Assembly: GCA_037892935.1 (NCBI GenBank)
Contig: JAYXKI010000003.1
Coordinates: 2,418,001 to 2,482,000, forward strand
Origin: Phlebopus portentosus
Taxonomy: Eukaryota; Basidiomycota; Agaricomycetes; Boletales; Boletinellaceae
Length of the DNA: 64,000 nucleotides
Reading direction: 5' to 3'
Shown here one piece after another: positions 26,108-38,198 of this stretch. A program made the position numbers and the translations under genes. Each line of letters opens with the position of its first letter. The stretch's first letter is position 1. The notes under the pieces were generated by a model. It worked only from the letters and a program-made list of their open reading frames with translations. It ran no database searches and was not told where the DNA came from.

Positions 26108-26677
26108 AGAAAGTTAGGGTAGGATTTTCCAAACATGTCTTGCGAAGGTCTAGGTCGACGTCAGTGACGATGAGTAGGAGATCTTCTGCTAGCGGGGGGC
26201 AAAATTCGTGAAGATTGGATTTGATAGTCGGTTCCGTTTTTTTTTCTTTCAATCTCTTTTGTGTCCACTTTGGCTACCTTTCATCTGCTTGGACTCCGTA
26301 ACTGGATTGATTAGATTTTGTATTCATTATCAGAACCTGGACGTCACATTTAGTGCCGGGCTATTAGTTTCCAGTGTCTCATTTTCAACACTTGACGCAG
26401 CAGATTGATAGACTGAAATGGTATTAATGTAATTTTTAAAAAAGAGCCTAAATTAAAACTCCGCAATGTCACGTTATTTCGCGTTCTTTTATCTGTTCCA
26501 CCCCTTCGCCCACGTCGACGACGTCCATCGTTCACGTTCACGAACACATTCCAACGCACCATATCACTGTAAGTCTCGTCTTTCTCCCATCCATTCTTTC
26601 AGCAACACGTTCTCGTCCTTTCTGTTGCGCTTTTTACCGACTTTTCGACTGATGTTGCGATAGAGTCTTTAACGACA
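26108..26677 (+). promoter_or_regulatory. Alpha-tubulin promoter and 5' UTR with likely intron
   Basis: The 570 bp upstream of alpha-tubulin become pyrimidine-rich from about 26480, as is common at highly expressed fungal genes. A strong donor (CACT|GTAAGT, intron start 26569) and an acceptor (GCGATAG, end 26663) suggest a 95-bp intron in the 5' UTR, just before the ATG at 26678. Confidence 0.5.
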
Positions 26678-28486
26678 ATGCGTGAAGTTATCTCCGTACA
26701 CGTTGGACAAGCCGGTGTTCAAATCGGTAACGCTTGCTGTGAGCATCTTTCAAATACAGTTGATGTCGATTTCGGCGCGGAAAAACGCGTTTTACGCGCG
26801 TTTGGGTGTCGTGTTTATCTTTTTATAGAGATGTTGATTAACGTGTGTTGACCTTACAGGGGAGCTCTACACTGTTGAGCACGGTCTGAGCGTAAGCTTT
26901 TTTTTGTCCATTCTACTTGTATTCTCGTTTATCTGTCTAATTTCTGCAGCCCGACGGTCGCCTCGCCGAGGGTTCACCTTCTCATAATGACGATGGCTTC
27001 AGCACCTTCTTCTCTGAGACGTCTTCGGGAAAGCACGTTCCCCGCTCTCTCTACGTTGACCTTGAGCCCAACGTCATCGATGAAGTCCGAACGGGCACGT
27101 ATAGGAGCCTTTTCCACCCAGAGACTCTTGTGACAGGCAAAGAGGATGCAGCAAACAACTGTATGTTTTCGTTACGTAATTTGGTTTTCACCTCATTTTT
27201 TAAGCATGGTTTATTTTATTTCAGACGCCAGAGGTCACTACACGATTGGCAAGGAGCAGATTGATGTCGTAATGGATAAGATTCGTCGCTTGGCAGACAA
27301 CTGCTCGGGTCTTCAGGGCTTCTTCGTCTTCCACTCGTTCGGTGGTGGAACTGGTTCTGGCTTCGGTGCTCTTTTACTTGAGCGCCTTTCTACCGACTAT
27401 GGCAAGAAGTCGAAGCTTGAGTTCTCCGTGTACCCCGCTCCGAAGACCTCAAACTCTATCGTTGAGCCATACAACTCCGTTCTGACGACGCACACTACGC
27501 TCGAGCACTCAGACTGCTCATTTATGGTGCGTTGCTATCTTTTTCTGGGTAGGAGATGGTATTATTGATCATTCGCAAACGATATATAGGTTGACAACGA
27601 GGCTATCTACGATATTTGCAAGCAGCGTCTTGGTGTATCGTCGCCAGGCTTCACGAACCTCAACAGGCTCATTGCACAGGTCGTCTCCTCGATTACTGCC
27701 TCCCTTCGTTTCGACGGTTCTTTGAATGTCGACCTGAATGAATTCCAGACGAACTTGGTTCCGTGTGTACTTCGCGTTTGGGTTTTATGATATCATATCT
27801 CATATTGCCCTTAGGTTCCCGCGTATCCACTTTCCTCTGGCTACGTTTGCTCCGATCATATCTGCTGAGAAGGCGCACCACGAGCAGAACTCGGTTGCTG
27901 ACATGACGTTCTCGTGTTTCGAGACTGGCAATCAGATGGTTAAATGCGACCCCAGGGAGGGCAAATACAGTACGTGCTTATAAATCCCTTTTTATTCCAC
28001 CTTGACATCCTGCATAGTGGCTTGTGCTCTACTCTACCGTGGCGATGTCGTGCCGAAGGATGTAAATGCTGCCGTCAGCATCATTAAAACCAAGCGTACT
28101 ATTCAGTTTGTCGACTGGTGCCCGACAGGTTTCAAGCTTGGCATTTGCAATGAGCCCCCGGCACACATCCCTGGTGGTGACCTTGCGAAGGTCACTCGCA
28201 GCCTTTGCATGCTCTCCAACACCACTGCGATTTCTAGCGCGTGGAGCCGATTGGATCACAAATTTGATCTTCTGTACTCGAAGCGCGCCTTCGTCCACTG
28301 GTATGTCGGTGAGGGTATGGAGGAGGGTGAGTTCTCTGAGGCTCGTGAGGACCTTGCTGCTCTTGAGAAGGACTACGAGGAGGTTTGTATTTTATATTTG
28401 TGGGAGCCTGCAGTTTAGATTCTGACGTACCTTCTTCATAGGTCGGCATTGATTCTGCTGATGTCGAAGAGGCTGGCGAGTATTAA
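26678..28486 (+). CDS. TUB1: Alpha-tubulin
   Basis: The 447-aa alpha subunit of microtubules. Exons: 26678-26738, 26860-26891, 26950-27160, 27225-27526, 27590-27762, 27815-27969, 28018-28382, 28442-28486. The start [18 protein letters not shown], the GTP-binding tubulin signature [27 protein letters not shown] and the C-terminal [14 protein letters not shown] are all present. The Glu of LNEFQ corresponds to the residue that alpha-tubulin supplies for beta-tubulin GTP hydrolysis. This and the ELYTVEHGL start separate it from beta and gamma tubulin. The C-terminal tail is short, moderately acidic and ends in GEY, so a detyrosinatable Tyr is present. Intron 1 (121 bp) is longer than the others. 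[15 protein letters not shown] differs from the animal FLVFNAVGG pattern but fits fungal paralogues. Confidence 0.97.
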
Positions 28487-28850
28487 AATGTTTCGTTTTC
28501 TCGGGATTGCTATTCCTCGTGGTTTTTACGAATCCTCTAATCCCGTTTTCTACGTATCCTTTTTGTTCAAATGAATGACAGCATCACGTTACATCGCTCT
28601 ATATACCTTCTTTATATTCCATAGCATGACAGGAAATCACTCTTTTGTTTCTTCGTATACTTCAGGTAATGCATAAAGTGCCAGATCATTGAGAGCGAGG
28701 GGCCGAATCTATGAGAATTAAGTCTATGCGCAGCAGACTATATTACAATGATATTTGAAACGTGGCGTTGCTGCTTCTATATTCTATGAGATGCAGTGAT
28801 ACAAAAATCTATGTGAGGTATTCCGAAAACGAGGTTCTGCAATCCTCATT
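28487..28850. other. Convergent 3' intergenic region
   Basis: The 364 bp lie between the stops of alpha-tubulin (+) and the HAD gene (-). Only 3' UTR sequence is expected, and I see nothing else. Confidence 0.4.
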
Positions 28851-29718
28851 CTAGAGGGTGTTCATTGTGACTTTGACACCTTCGGGTGTTAATTTCATTG
28901 ATACGCTAGGACTAAGATGAGTACTTGCAATACAGCATGTGGCATCAATAAACTTACCTGCCCAAATTTTGCACAAGATAGGTAGCTCCTGCTTCGCGCA
29001 TAGCATCAGCGGTGTGGGAGGTCACGACCGCAAGAGCCTTGCTGCCCGCTGCGAGACCGCTGGCGATGCCAGCTGGTGCGTCCTCCACTACGAGGCAGCG
29101 TTTCGGGTCAACGCCGAGAAGCTTGGCTCCCTCAAGATACGGATCTGGACTGTACTTTTGATGAGCATTTATGATTCCAGGAGACGACGAATTACTCACG
29201 CAGGTTTGCCCGTCTTGACGTCTTCAGCAGCAATGAAGTTCGGAGGATGAGGAACACCAGCGATCTGCAGCGCCTGAGTTGCATACGCTCTCGTGGCAGA
29301 TGTACAGATGGCCCAACGTCGAGAGCCCTCGGGCAGGGTGAAGAGATGGTTACAGAGGTCGCGGACACCGGGTAGCTGAACGATGCCTTGTCGGCCGTTC
29401 TTCGCCGAGTGGTTGACGATCTCCTGCTCAAAGCGGACTGCCTCGGATTCGAGCTCATCCGGGTCCGTAATACCACAGTGCAGCTTGAGATTATCGACGG
29501 TCCTTACTCCGTGAGCAGCTACCAAGATAATTGCAAGTGAATATAGCAAACTAAAGGGACAAGTAAGGCAGCGTACTATTTAGTATGTCCTCGACATGGA
29601 TGTGAGGATAAGTGTCTTTAAAGGAATGCCAGGCACCGATGACACCCTGCGTCGAATCGACCAGAGTTCCATCCATGTCAAAGAGGATACCATCGAAAGT
29701 CTCAGTAACAGCAGGCAT
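28851..29718 (-). CDS. HAD-superfamily hydrolase, glycerol-3-phosphatase/sugar-phosphatase type
   Basis: A 237-aa soluble phosphatase. Exons from the start: 29577-29718, 29200-29518, 28958-29149, 28851-28911. Motif I is FDGILFDMDGTLVDS (nucleophile Asp and Asp+2 acid/base). Motif II is within WAICTSATRAY, motif III Lys is in DVKTGKPAPDPYLEGA, and motif IV is VVEDAPAGI. The short helical cap and the GKP-PDPYL block match yeast Gpp1/Dog-type phosphatases, which act on glycerol-3-phosphate or small sugar phosphates. The start is the ATG at 29716-29718 directly before the domain. Which substrate it prefers cannot be read from sequence. Confidence 0.92.
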
Positions 29719-30371
29719 GTCGTGGTGTTTGTTTGGCGTCTGGCGTCTGAACAAAAAGATGTTGAAAAGAGCGGCTTATATATACCGCGTCTAAATCCCT
29801 GGCCTGAAAAATTTGCAGAACGCGAGAACACCGACGTTGACGTTCGCAGAAATTTTCGGATAGACTAGTCCGCGCTCCAACCACGAATTTGCAACTTATT
29901 AGGAGATATGGTTTGATAGTGGCTGTAGTGCACCAATCCCGATGTACTCCCGTTGCAGCCGAACGCAGATGCTCAATGCCGAGGAGTCGGATAATCAAAA
30001 TCGTTTGGAGGGTGCTCGATGAGCTCCACAACTCTGCGTTCGCGTCCGTCAAGAAGCAGTCTAGCGGTTACGAGGGTCGGCCGTCAGGTTGAGCCGCACC
30101 AGAAAAGCCAGTGCATCGTGAGTAAAAAATACGCGCGAAGCAGATGCATACACTTACCGAAAGATACGCGCTCCTATACAAGAAGAGTAGGGAGATCTAT
30201 CAACGGGCAAACAAGTCCAGTGTAAAGAGAGGATCCAGGTTTGGTGACTCACAGATTTGAAGAAAATATGGTAGGCTGGATTAGGAAATATGCTATTACT
30301 GTATTACCCAATCACCGATCATAAACTTGCTGTCTGCCCACGCTCGACAGGAACGCGCTTCACCGACCACC
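29719..30371. promoter_or_regulatory. Divergent promoter region (HAD phosphatase / SEC15)
   Basis: The 653 bp between divergent start codons include both promoters. I see no additional gene. Confidence 0.4.
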
Positions 30372-33273
30372 ATGCCGCCGCGACGACGCGTCCAGTACAC
30401 TCAAGACTCCATCGACCAACAATTGCAGCAAATACACCTTCTTGATCAGTCGTCTTCCTCCGAGAACTTAGAGCAACTCGGCCCCATCATCAAGCAGATT
30501 CATGTTAACCGTCAGCAGGAGACATACCTTCGTACGCTTCATGGCTTGGTGGAATCCAAAGACGCAGAAATAGAGAAAATATGCGCGGACAATTATCAAG
30601 ACTTCATTTCGTCAGTTTCAACTCTATTTACCATCAAGTCTTATACAACCAATCTTCGCGACAAGATTTCCACTCTTGACTCTAGTGTAACGCAAGTCGG
30701 TAGGAGTCTCGTTGAGAAAAAGAAGGCATTGCTGCAGACTAAAAAAACAGCGGCTAATTTGGACGAGGCGATAGATAATCTACAGGCGTGCTTAAAGGTC
30801 TTGGATGTCGTCAACCGGGTCGGTGAGATGATCAGAGAAGGCAAATTCTGGAGCGCACTGCGAGTGAGTTACTGCTACTCTACGAACGAGCGTTACTTTT
30901 ACTGATGATTATCCAAGTCTCTTGAGGAAATACATACAATGCCTCCGGCATCCCTTTCACAAACACCTCTCTTTCAACATCTTATGTCCTCTTTACCGTC
31001 ATTGCGTGCTCAAATTAAAGACGCAGTAACGGCGTCGACTAAGCAATGGCTTCTCATGATACGAAATAGTAGTGGCCAAGTCGGCAAGCTGGCCATAGAA
31101 GCGATGGAGCTTCGGACGCGAAAGTGGCGAATTCGGCGCGAGAAGGACTCGTCGCTTAAGCACAGCAGGGTCGGTAGTGCGGTAGAAGCCGTCAGTAACG
31201 AGAAGGTAGAATGTGAGCGATGCTCGGAATCCCGAAGGAAACATAGATACTAACGGACCTTCGCAGATAATGTATTAGACAACGATCGACTTAAGATCGA
31301 CTTCAAGCCTCTATACGAATGCATCCACATTTATACAGCACTTGACTCTTTAGAAGAGCTGCAGAAGTCCTACCAAGCAGATCGAAAAGTGCGTCGTCTA
31401 AACCGTTGTACGCATTACCTAACTGATCAATATAACATCAAGGCACAATCGGACCTTATTCTACCGTCCCCACTTAACCTTGCGTCTCTTCCTTCCCTTA
31501 CGCAAGAAATTACAGGCTTCTTCAGCATCGAACGCGAGGTCTTGCGGACTACTCGATCATTCCGTAGCGAACGAGATGTGGATGAACTTTGGGTCGCCCT
31601 GGTCGGTCGTCTCACACAAGCCATCGAGCAGAGCTTGAATAGCGAGACGGATCCAGAAGTATTCTTGATGGTCAAGGAGAACCTTTTGGCGTTTATTATG
31701 ACACTGGAGGTTTGTATGCAACACTTCATTGGCGTATCTTTTCTTATCGTCGCCTTCCAGACTTATGGATACTCGGCGACCCAGCTGCAGGCATTCATCC
31801 TAGTCCTGTTTGAGAAATACACAACGCTTCTCGAGAATCAGTTCAAAGGACGCTTTGAAGGGGTAGGTTCTTTCGTAACGTTCCTTAAATGCCATCACGT
31901 AAATCATCGAAACTTAGAATATCCAACGAGATGACCTCATGCCTATGCGTGCTAGCGAACCAGAGAGTAGAAATATTGCTCTTAAGGATGTCTGGTTGGC
32001 AAGGCGCGAGTACAACGAGTTAGCTACGTTGGTCGATTTCTCCTTTAGATTGGATTTAACATACTGATCAGAGAGATTTAGTGCGCCTTTTCCATTAACA
32101 TTACCTTGGTCGCAGAGCTTCCCTCAAAGCTGCGAAGATGTACGTTAGTATTTCTTGCCATTTCGATCAATGCTGACGCTATTCTAGATCCGCAATTTCG
32201 TCAAACGCTTCTATCTTTTCATGGATGGTGTGTCCCAGCACCATAGGAATATCGATGAGCTCCTTGGAAAGGTACTGCTCTAATTTACTCTATTCTACGC
32301 CGTCAAAGTTCTAACAGCACTTTTATCCTCCCAGTCACTGGACAGGCTATTATCGAATCACGTCAGCCAGCCCATCCGTGTTCGTCTATCAACAACTTCG
32401 ACACTTTCGCAAATCGCACAAATAATAACAAACCTTGAACATTTTGAAGTCGCGTGCGGTGAGCTCGAGAAGTCCCTGACGAGCCTCCGTTCTGCGCAGC
32501 GTGGAGGGACTATCCGTATCACCGCCGGGGCGTCATTCAGAGAGACGATCTCCCACGCGACGCGCCGCATTTCATCGGTGATTGCGTCAAAGTTAGATGA
32601 CTTTTTTGGTCTTGCAGATTACGACTGGACTCCTCGATCTCGTGAAGATTCGCCAAGCATGTATTTGTATGAGCTTGCTCACTGGCTTGCTACCGTTGTC
32701 GACTCGCTTGTCGTGCAGGAAGCTTACAAAGATGACGCCTACAAGGCGGCTGTGGATTACATCGCAGATTGCCTGATGGTAAGCCATTGAAAACATTGCC
32801 CTGATCGTATTCCTATCCTTGATCACTAATTCCTTCCTCTCGTTTCAAACAGGAATTCATAACGGGTCCAAATGTTCCAATGCTTAATGACAACGCTTTA
32901 TCGAACATTTCTGTTGACGTCGATTTTCTCGAAGCGGAGTTCAAGCGCATCGGACGCGAACATCTAAATACTGCATTTCTCGAACTACGCCTTGTACGCT
33001 TTCTCCATTCAATTGAAATTTCACATTAATGCTGAACGATTACTTTTCTAGATGACGTCTATCCCTCTCAATGACAAGGTCCAGGAGTATCTTGTTCCCA
33101 GCATCAGGCAGTCATTGTACGCGGTTATCAAACCCAAGAAACTGCAGGCTTTACTCGAGAAGCTTGCAAAGTTCGGCGCTTCGAGCCGAGAACCGGCCTC
33201 AAGGGAGTCGGGAGAAAAAAGACGTAAAGAGGCTGAAGCCGTCGGCAGAATTTCCCCAGGAGAAAGTAGGTAG
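30372..33273 (+). CDS. SEC15: Exocyst complex subunit Sec15
   Basis: The Rab-GTPase-binding exocyst subunit that tethers secretory vesicles to the plasma membrane. Exons: 30372-30863, 30918-31212, 31267-31388, 31443-31709, 31761-31862, 31918-32031, 32074-32139, 32188-32271, 32335-32778, 32853-32994, 33053-33273, giving 782 aa. The N-terminal coiled-coil (residues about 100-160, KIST..VEKKKALLQTKK) is followed by FKPLYECIHIY, NDLMPM-like sequence (RDDLMPM), FPQSCEDIRNFVKRFYLFMDG, and YLYELAHWL in the C-terminal helical bundle that binds Sec4-type GTPases. The start ATG sits in ACCACCATG, a good context. The protein is a little shorter than yeast Sec15 (910 aa). The C-terminus is rich in Lys, Arg and Glu. 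Confidence 0.94.
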
Positions 33274-33611
33274 AGATCAAACCGTATCGCTTTTGTTTGT
33301 ACGATAGTGTATTCTAGAGACCATTCAGAAGGGGTAAAGACGCTTGGGAAGTGGAGGAGAGAATGATAATTAATAAACCTATCGACGAGCAAGAAAAGAT
33401 GCATGGCTCTGCGTGCATTCATTCAACGCCCCGTTAGAAGACGAGCTCGTACAAGCGCCATTAGTCATAAAGGAGAAAAGAAGAGCTTTATGTAGATGCG
33501 GGAGCGGATGAGAGAACGAATGAATGGAAAGTAGGCAGCGACATCACTCAATATGACCTAGGAGTAACTTGTCTTTAAGTAAGTACCTTGGACTACCTGC
33601 TCGTTTTGTGC
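33274..33611. other. Convergent 3' intergenic region
   Basis: The 338 bp lie between the stops of SEC15 (+) and ARF1 (-). Nothing beyond expected 3' UTRs is seen. Confidence 0.4.
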
Positions 33612-34485
<874 letters not shown>

Positions 34486-34707
34486 GATTGCAGACTAAGA
34501 AATGGCGAGAAAAGGTGTGTGTACAGGGGACCGACAACTGTGGTGGTAACGTGTAAGGTAAAGGACTGCAGCGCGCCTAACGTCGTCGTTTACTGACCGT
34601 GATATCCCGGCTAGGAAGCATTTCAAACTCCGCCGGCTCCCTCGGCCAGGCCAAATAATAATAATAGTAATGTCCATTATTACTTAACCTCTGTTCAGTC
34701 AGTCAGT
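34486..34707. promoter_or_regulatory. Short divergent promoter (ARF1 / CFT2)
   Basis: Only 222 bp separate the two divergent start codons, so both promoters and both 5' UTRs share this stretch. Confidence 0.5.
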
Positions 34708-37700
34708 ATGATTATCTTTACGCCTCTCTCTGGCGGGGCTCGTCTATCAAAAACAATACCGCTATGCTATCTCCTCCAGGTCGATGATGTCCGAATTCTT
34801 CTCGATTGCGGTTCTCCAGATTGGTGTCCAGAACCTGTAGCTTCTGAATCAGCCGAAGGATCGAGCAGCCACGTACAATGTTCATGGGAGGGTTACTGCA
34901 AGTCACTGAAAGAGTGAGTATTGTTTTATTGCGTCTTGGGAAAAACAGAGACCATATACATTTTGTCTGCTTCTACGTGATTGTAAATGCTTGGACGTGC
35001 TTTTTGCAAGCTCGAGTTTGCACATTCTCTAGTCGTTCTCTCATGTATTTATGCTGCCCTGCAATACACGGTCCTTATTCTCCGTTTGCTCAGCACTACC
35101 TGAGAGAGAGCGCAAATGAACACCATCTGACATTGTCCCTATAGATGCGTCCCGACTATCGACCTTGTCCTCATATCTCATGGCGACCTTCAGCACGCTG
35201 GTCTTTACGCGTATGCTTACGCCCACTGGGGACTTCGTGCGCCTACATACACGACCTTGCCTGTGCAAGCCACAGCTCGCATTGCTGCTGTCGAAGAGGC
35301 CGAAAGCATTCGTAGCGAGGAAGATGTTGAATATAAGCAAGAGTCTTCAGTGAATGGTAAAGACGATGATAAAATGGATGTCGACAGTGACTTCAGAGGG
35401 AAATTTGTCGCAAGTCTTGACGATACACGAGAGGCATATGATTCTATCAACACGCTAAGATATTCTCAGCCTGCTCACTTGCAAGGTGCTTCATTCCCTT
35501 TTTGTTGCGCTCGGGAACTCAAGCTCACTCACGACGCTTCATTTAGGCAAATGTCAGGGCCTGACTATCACTGCTTTCAACGCGGGGCATACATTAGGTG
35601 GTACAATATGGAAAATTCGCTCTCCTTCTGCAGGTACTATTCTCTATGCTGTCGACCTCAATCACCTTCGCGAACGCCATCTGGATGGCACGGTCATCCT
35701 CAGAGGAGCCGGTACTGGAGGAGTCTATGAGACTCTCGCTCGTCCCGACTTGTTCATTACCGACGCCGACAGAGTGAACAACATTTCATGTCGAAAGAAA
35801 GACCGTGATGCGCAGCTAATTGGTAGACATTATCTTCTTCACTTCGTACCTTTTGCTCATAGAACATCGCCCAGATACTGTGACATCAACTCTCTTTTCG
35901 CGCCATTCGGTATTTATGCCTTGCGATGCTAGCACGCGTTTGCTCGAACTTCTAGTACTTCTTGATCAACATTGGAGTTACTCTCGCCTAAAGTTCCCCA
36001 TCTGCTTGGTGTCAAGAACTGGACGAGAGATGTTGACATTCGTGAGAAGTATGATGGAGTGGCTTGGTGGGACGATAAGCAAAGAGGACGTCGGCGAGGA
36101 GACCGGAAATAATAAACGAAGGCGAGACGACGATAATGACGAAGAAGCTCTAGGAGCGTTCGCCCTGCGCTTCAAGTATGTTATCCCAAGTCTTACAAGT
36201 CACTTTGTTGGGCCTTGATTTGACACCTCTCTTATCTATTACAGATTTCTTGAATTCTTCCCTAATCCACGGGCTTTATTACACACCTATTCGTCCAAGG
36301 ATCCCAAGTTAATCCTCGCTGTTCCTCTCTCATTGTCCCATGGCTCATCCAGGATAATATTCTCCGAGTTTGCTACTGCACCCGATAATGTCATCCTTTT
36401 GACGAGCCCGGGTGAAGACGGCACTTTCGCAAGGATGCTTTTTGATATCTGGAACGATGAGCAGAGAGACGACGATAAGTGGAATAAAGGAAAGCTTGGG
36501 AGAAATGTGATGCTGGATCGAACACTAACGCTGACCGTAAGTTCTTTTTTTTCCAGCCAGTAATGATGATTAACGTGATAGCTAGATGAAATCCAAAGTT
36601 CCGCTCGAGGGAGCCGAGCTACAGGAGTACTTGCAGAAAGAAAGGGCAACTAAAGAGAAGGAGGCCGCCGAAGAAGCGGCGCTTGCTCGGACGCAGCGGA
36701 TGTTGGAAGCTGATGAGGGCGACTCTGATTCAGACGAATCAGAAGATGAGGAAGATGCCGTCGAGCATGCTCTAGATATGATGGACACGAGTGAAGATCA
36801 TGATCGATCAACGCCAGTTTTCGTAGAGCCAGGTGCTGGAGGCGGGCGGAGGCGGGGACGAAAAGAAACTGATATGGGAGATTGGGGTTTCGAGACCGAG
36901 GATGGGAGCATGAAACAGATGCTCTCCTTCGACATCTTCCTGAAAGGGAATGTGTCGAAGCAAACATCTTTCTTCAAGACTGAAGGAGCACAGCAGCAAC
37001 GGTTCAGGATGTTCCCTTACGTGGAACGCCGGAGAAGAGTCGATTCATACGGTGAAGTCATAGACGTCGGGATGTGGTTGAGAAAGGGCAAGATTTTTGA
37101 GGAGGAGGCTGAGAGCGAGGAGACAAAGGAAGCGAAGAGGAGAAAGGAAGAGGAGGAGGAAGTCAAAGTTTGATTATCTTTCTCTCAATTATGACTGTGG
37201 TGATCTGACACGCTCTGCAGCAAGTTCCTGCCGAACCGCCATCGAAATACATCAGCCATAATGTGGAAGTCCAAATGGCATGCAGGCTCCTATTCGTTGA
37301 TATGGAGGGCTTAAATGACGGCCGTGCAGTCAAGAAAATAGCCGCACATGTAAACCCTCGAAAATTGGTAAATGATCCATTTAACCATAATTCTGCTTGA
37401 CAAATCATCTTCTATATTCAAGATCATCGTCCATTCCTCCTCTGAGGGAGCGGAATCGCTGATTGAAGCTTGTGGAGCAGTTCGGGCACTAACGAAAGAG
37501 ATTTATGCGCCAGATGTCGGAGAACAGATACGGATCGGTCAACAGACTAACAGTTATTCAATTTCACTCTCGGAGGAGCTTCTTGCATCCGTAAGGATGT
37601 CCAACGTAAGCCAGTTAGAATTTTGAATTTTACACTTGAAATTCAAAAAGACCCTGCAGTTTGAAGACAACGAAGTCGGCTTCATTCAAGGCTGTGTTGC

Positions 37701-38091
37701 AAGCCTTGCCAGCTCCACAATTCCGATTCTGGAACCAATATCTAATGTTTCTGCGCGTGTGGGAGAAGTTCCAGTGGATGCAGATCAACTCCTAAAACCG
37801 ACTCGTCTTGGATCCAGACCTGTCACGAAACTTCCGCGATCCACTATGATCGGTGACTTGAAGCTTACAGCCCTCAAAGCTCGCCTGTTTAACATGGGCG
37901 TGCACACCGAATTCGCCGGGGAAGGTGTTTTACTCTGCCGCGGTAACACCTCAGATGACTCGACTGAAGATGAAATTGTTGCAGTTCGGAAAAAGGCAGA
38001 TGGGAAAGTAGAGTTAGAAGGGACAATCACAGACGTCTATTACAAAGTAAGACGCGCTATTTATGATCTACATGCTTTAGTTGCCGCATGA
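34708..38091 (+). CDS. CFT2: Cleavage and polyadenylation factor subunit Cft2 (CPSF100)
   Basis: A nuclear subunit of the mRNA 3'-end cleavage complex; a catalytically dead relative of the CPSF73 nuclease. Exons: 34708-34913, 35145-35485, 35547-35822, 35863-36175, 36245-36536, 36586-37167, 37221-37367, 37423-37605, 37651-38091, giving 926 aa. The metallo-beta-lactamase start MIIFTPLSGGARL...RILLDCG is followed by ISHGDLQHAG, where the zinc-binding HxHxDH of active nucleases is lost, as expected for Cft2. The beta-CASP part includes FNAGHTLGGTIW, LLVLLDQHW and FPNPRALL. A low-complexity acidic and basic insert (about residues 510-680) and the conserved C-terminal block IGDLKLTALKARL follow. 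The first intron is 231 bp, the longest here. Confidence 0.94.
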
Positions 38092-38198
38092 GACGCACCA
38101 TCACGTATAATGCAGATATACAAATATGAATACCACTTGCACGAACTAGTAATCAAACAAACGAGAGCAATGAGATTAGTAATGTACCTTGAAGTGAG

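Noticed and set aside
29150..29199. GC-AG intron in the HAD gene
   Set aside because: A GC donor next to the boundary was considered, but the GT donor at 29199 with acceptor TACAG gives GKPAPDPYLEGA in frame, so no GC donor is needed.
29523..29576. 26-bp intron reading in the HAD gene
   Set aside because: An AG at 29551 would give a 26-bp intron, too short. The 58-bp intron to 29519 restores the family sequence TAHGVRTVDNL.
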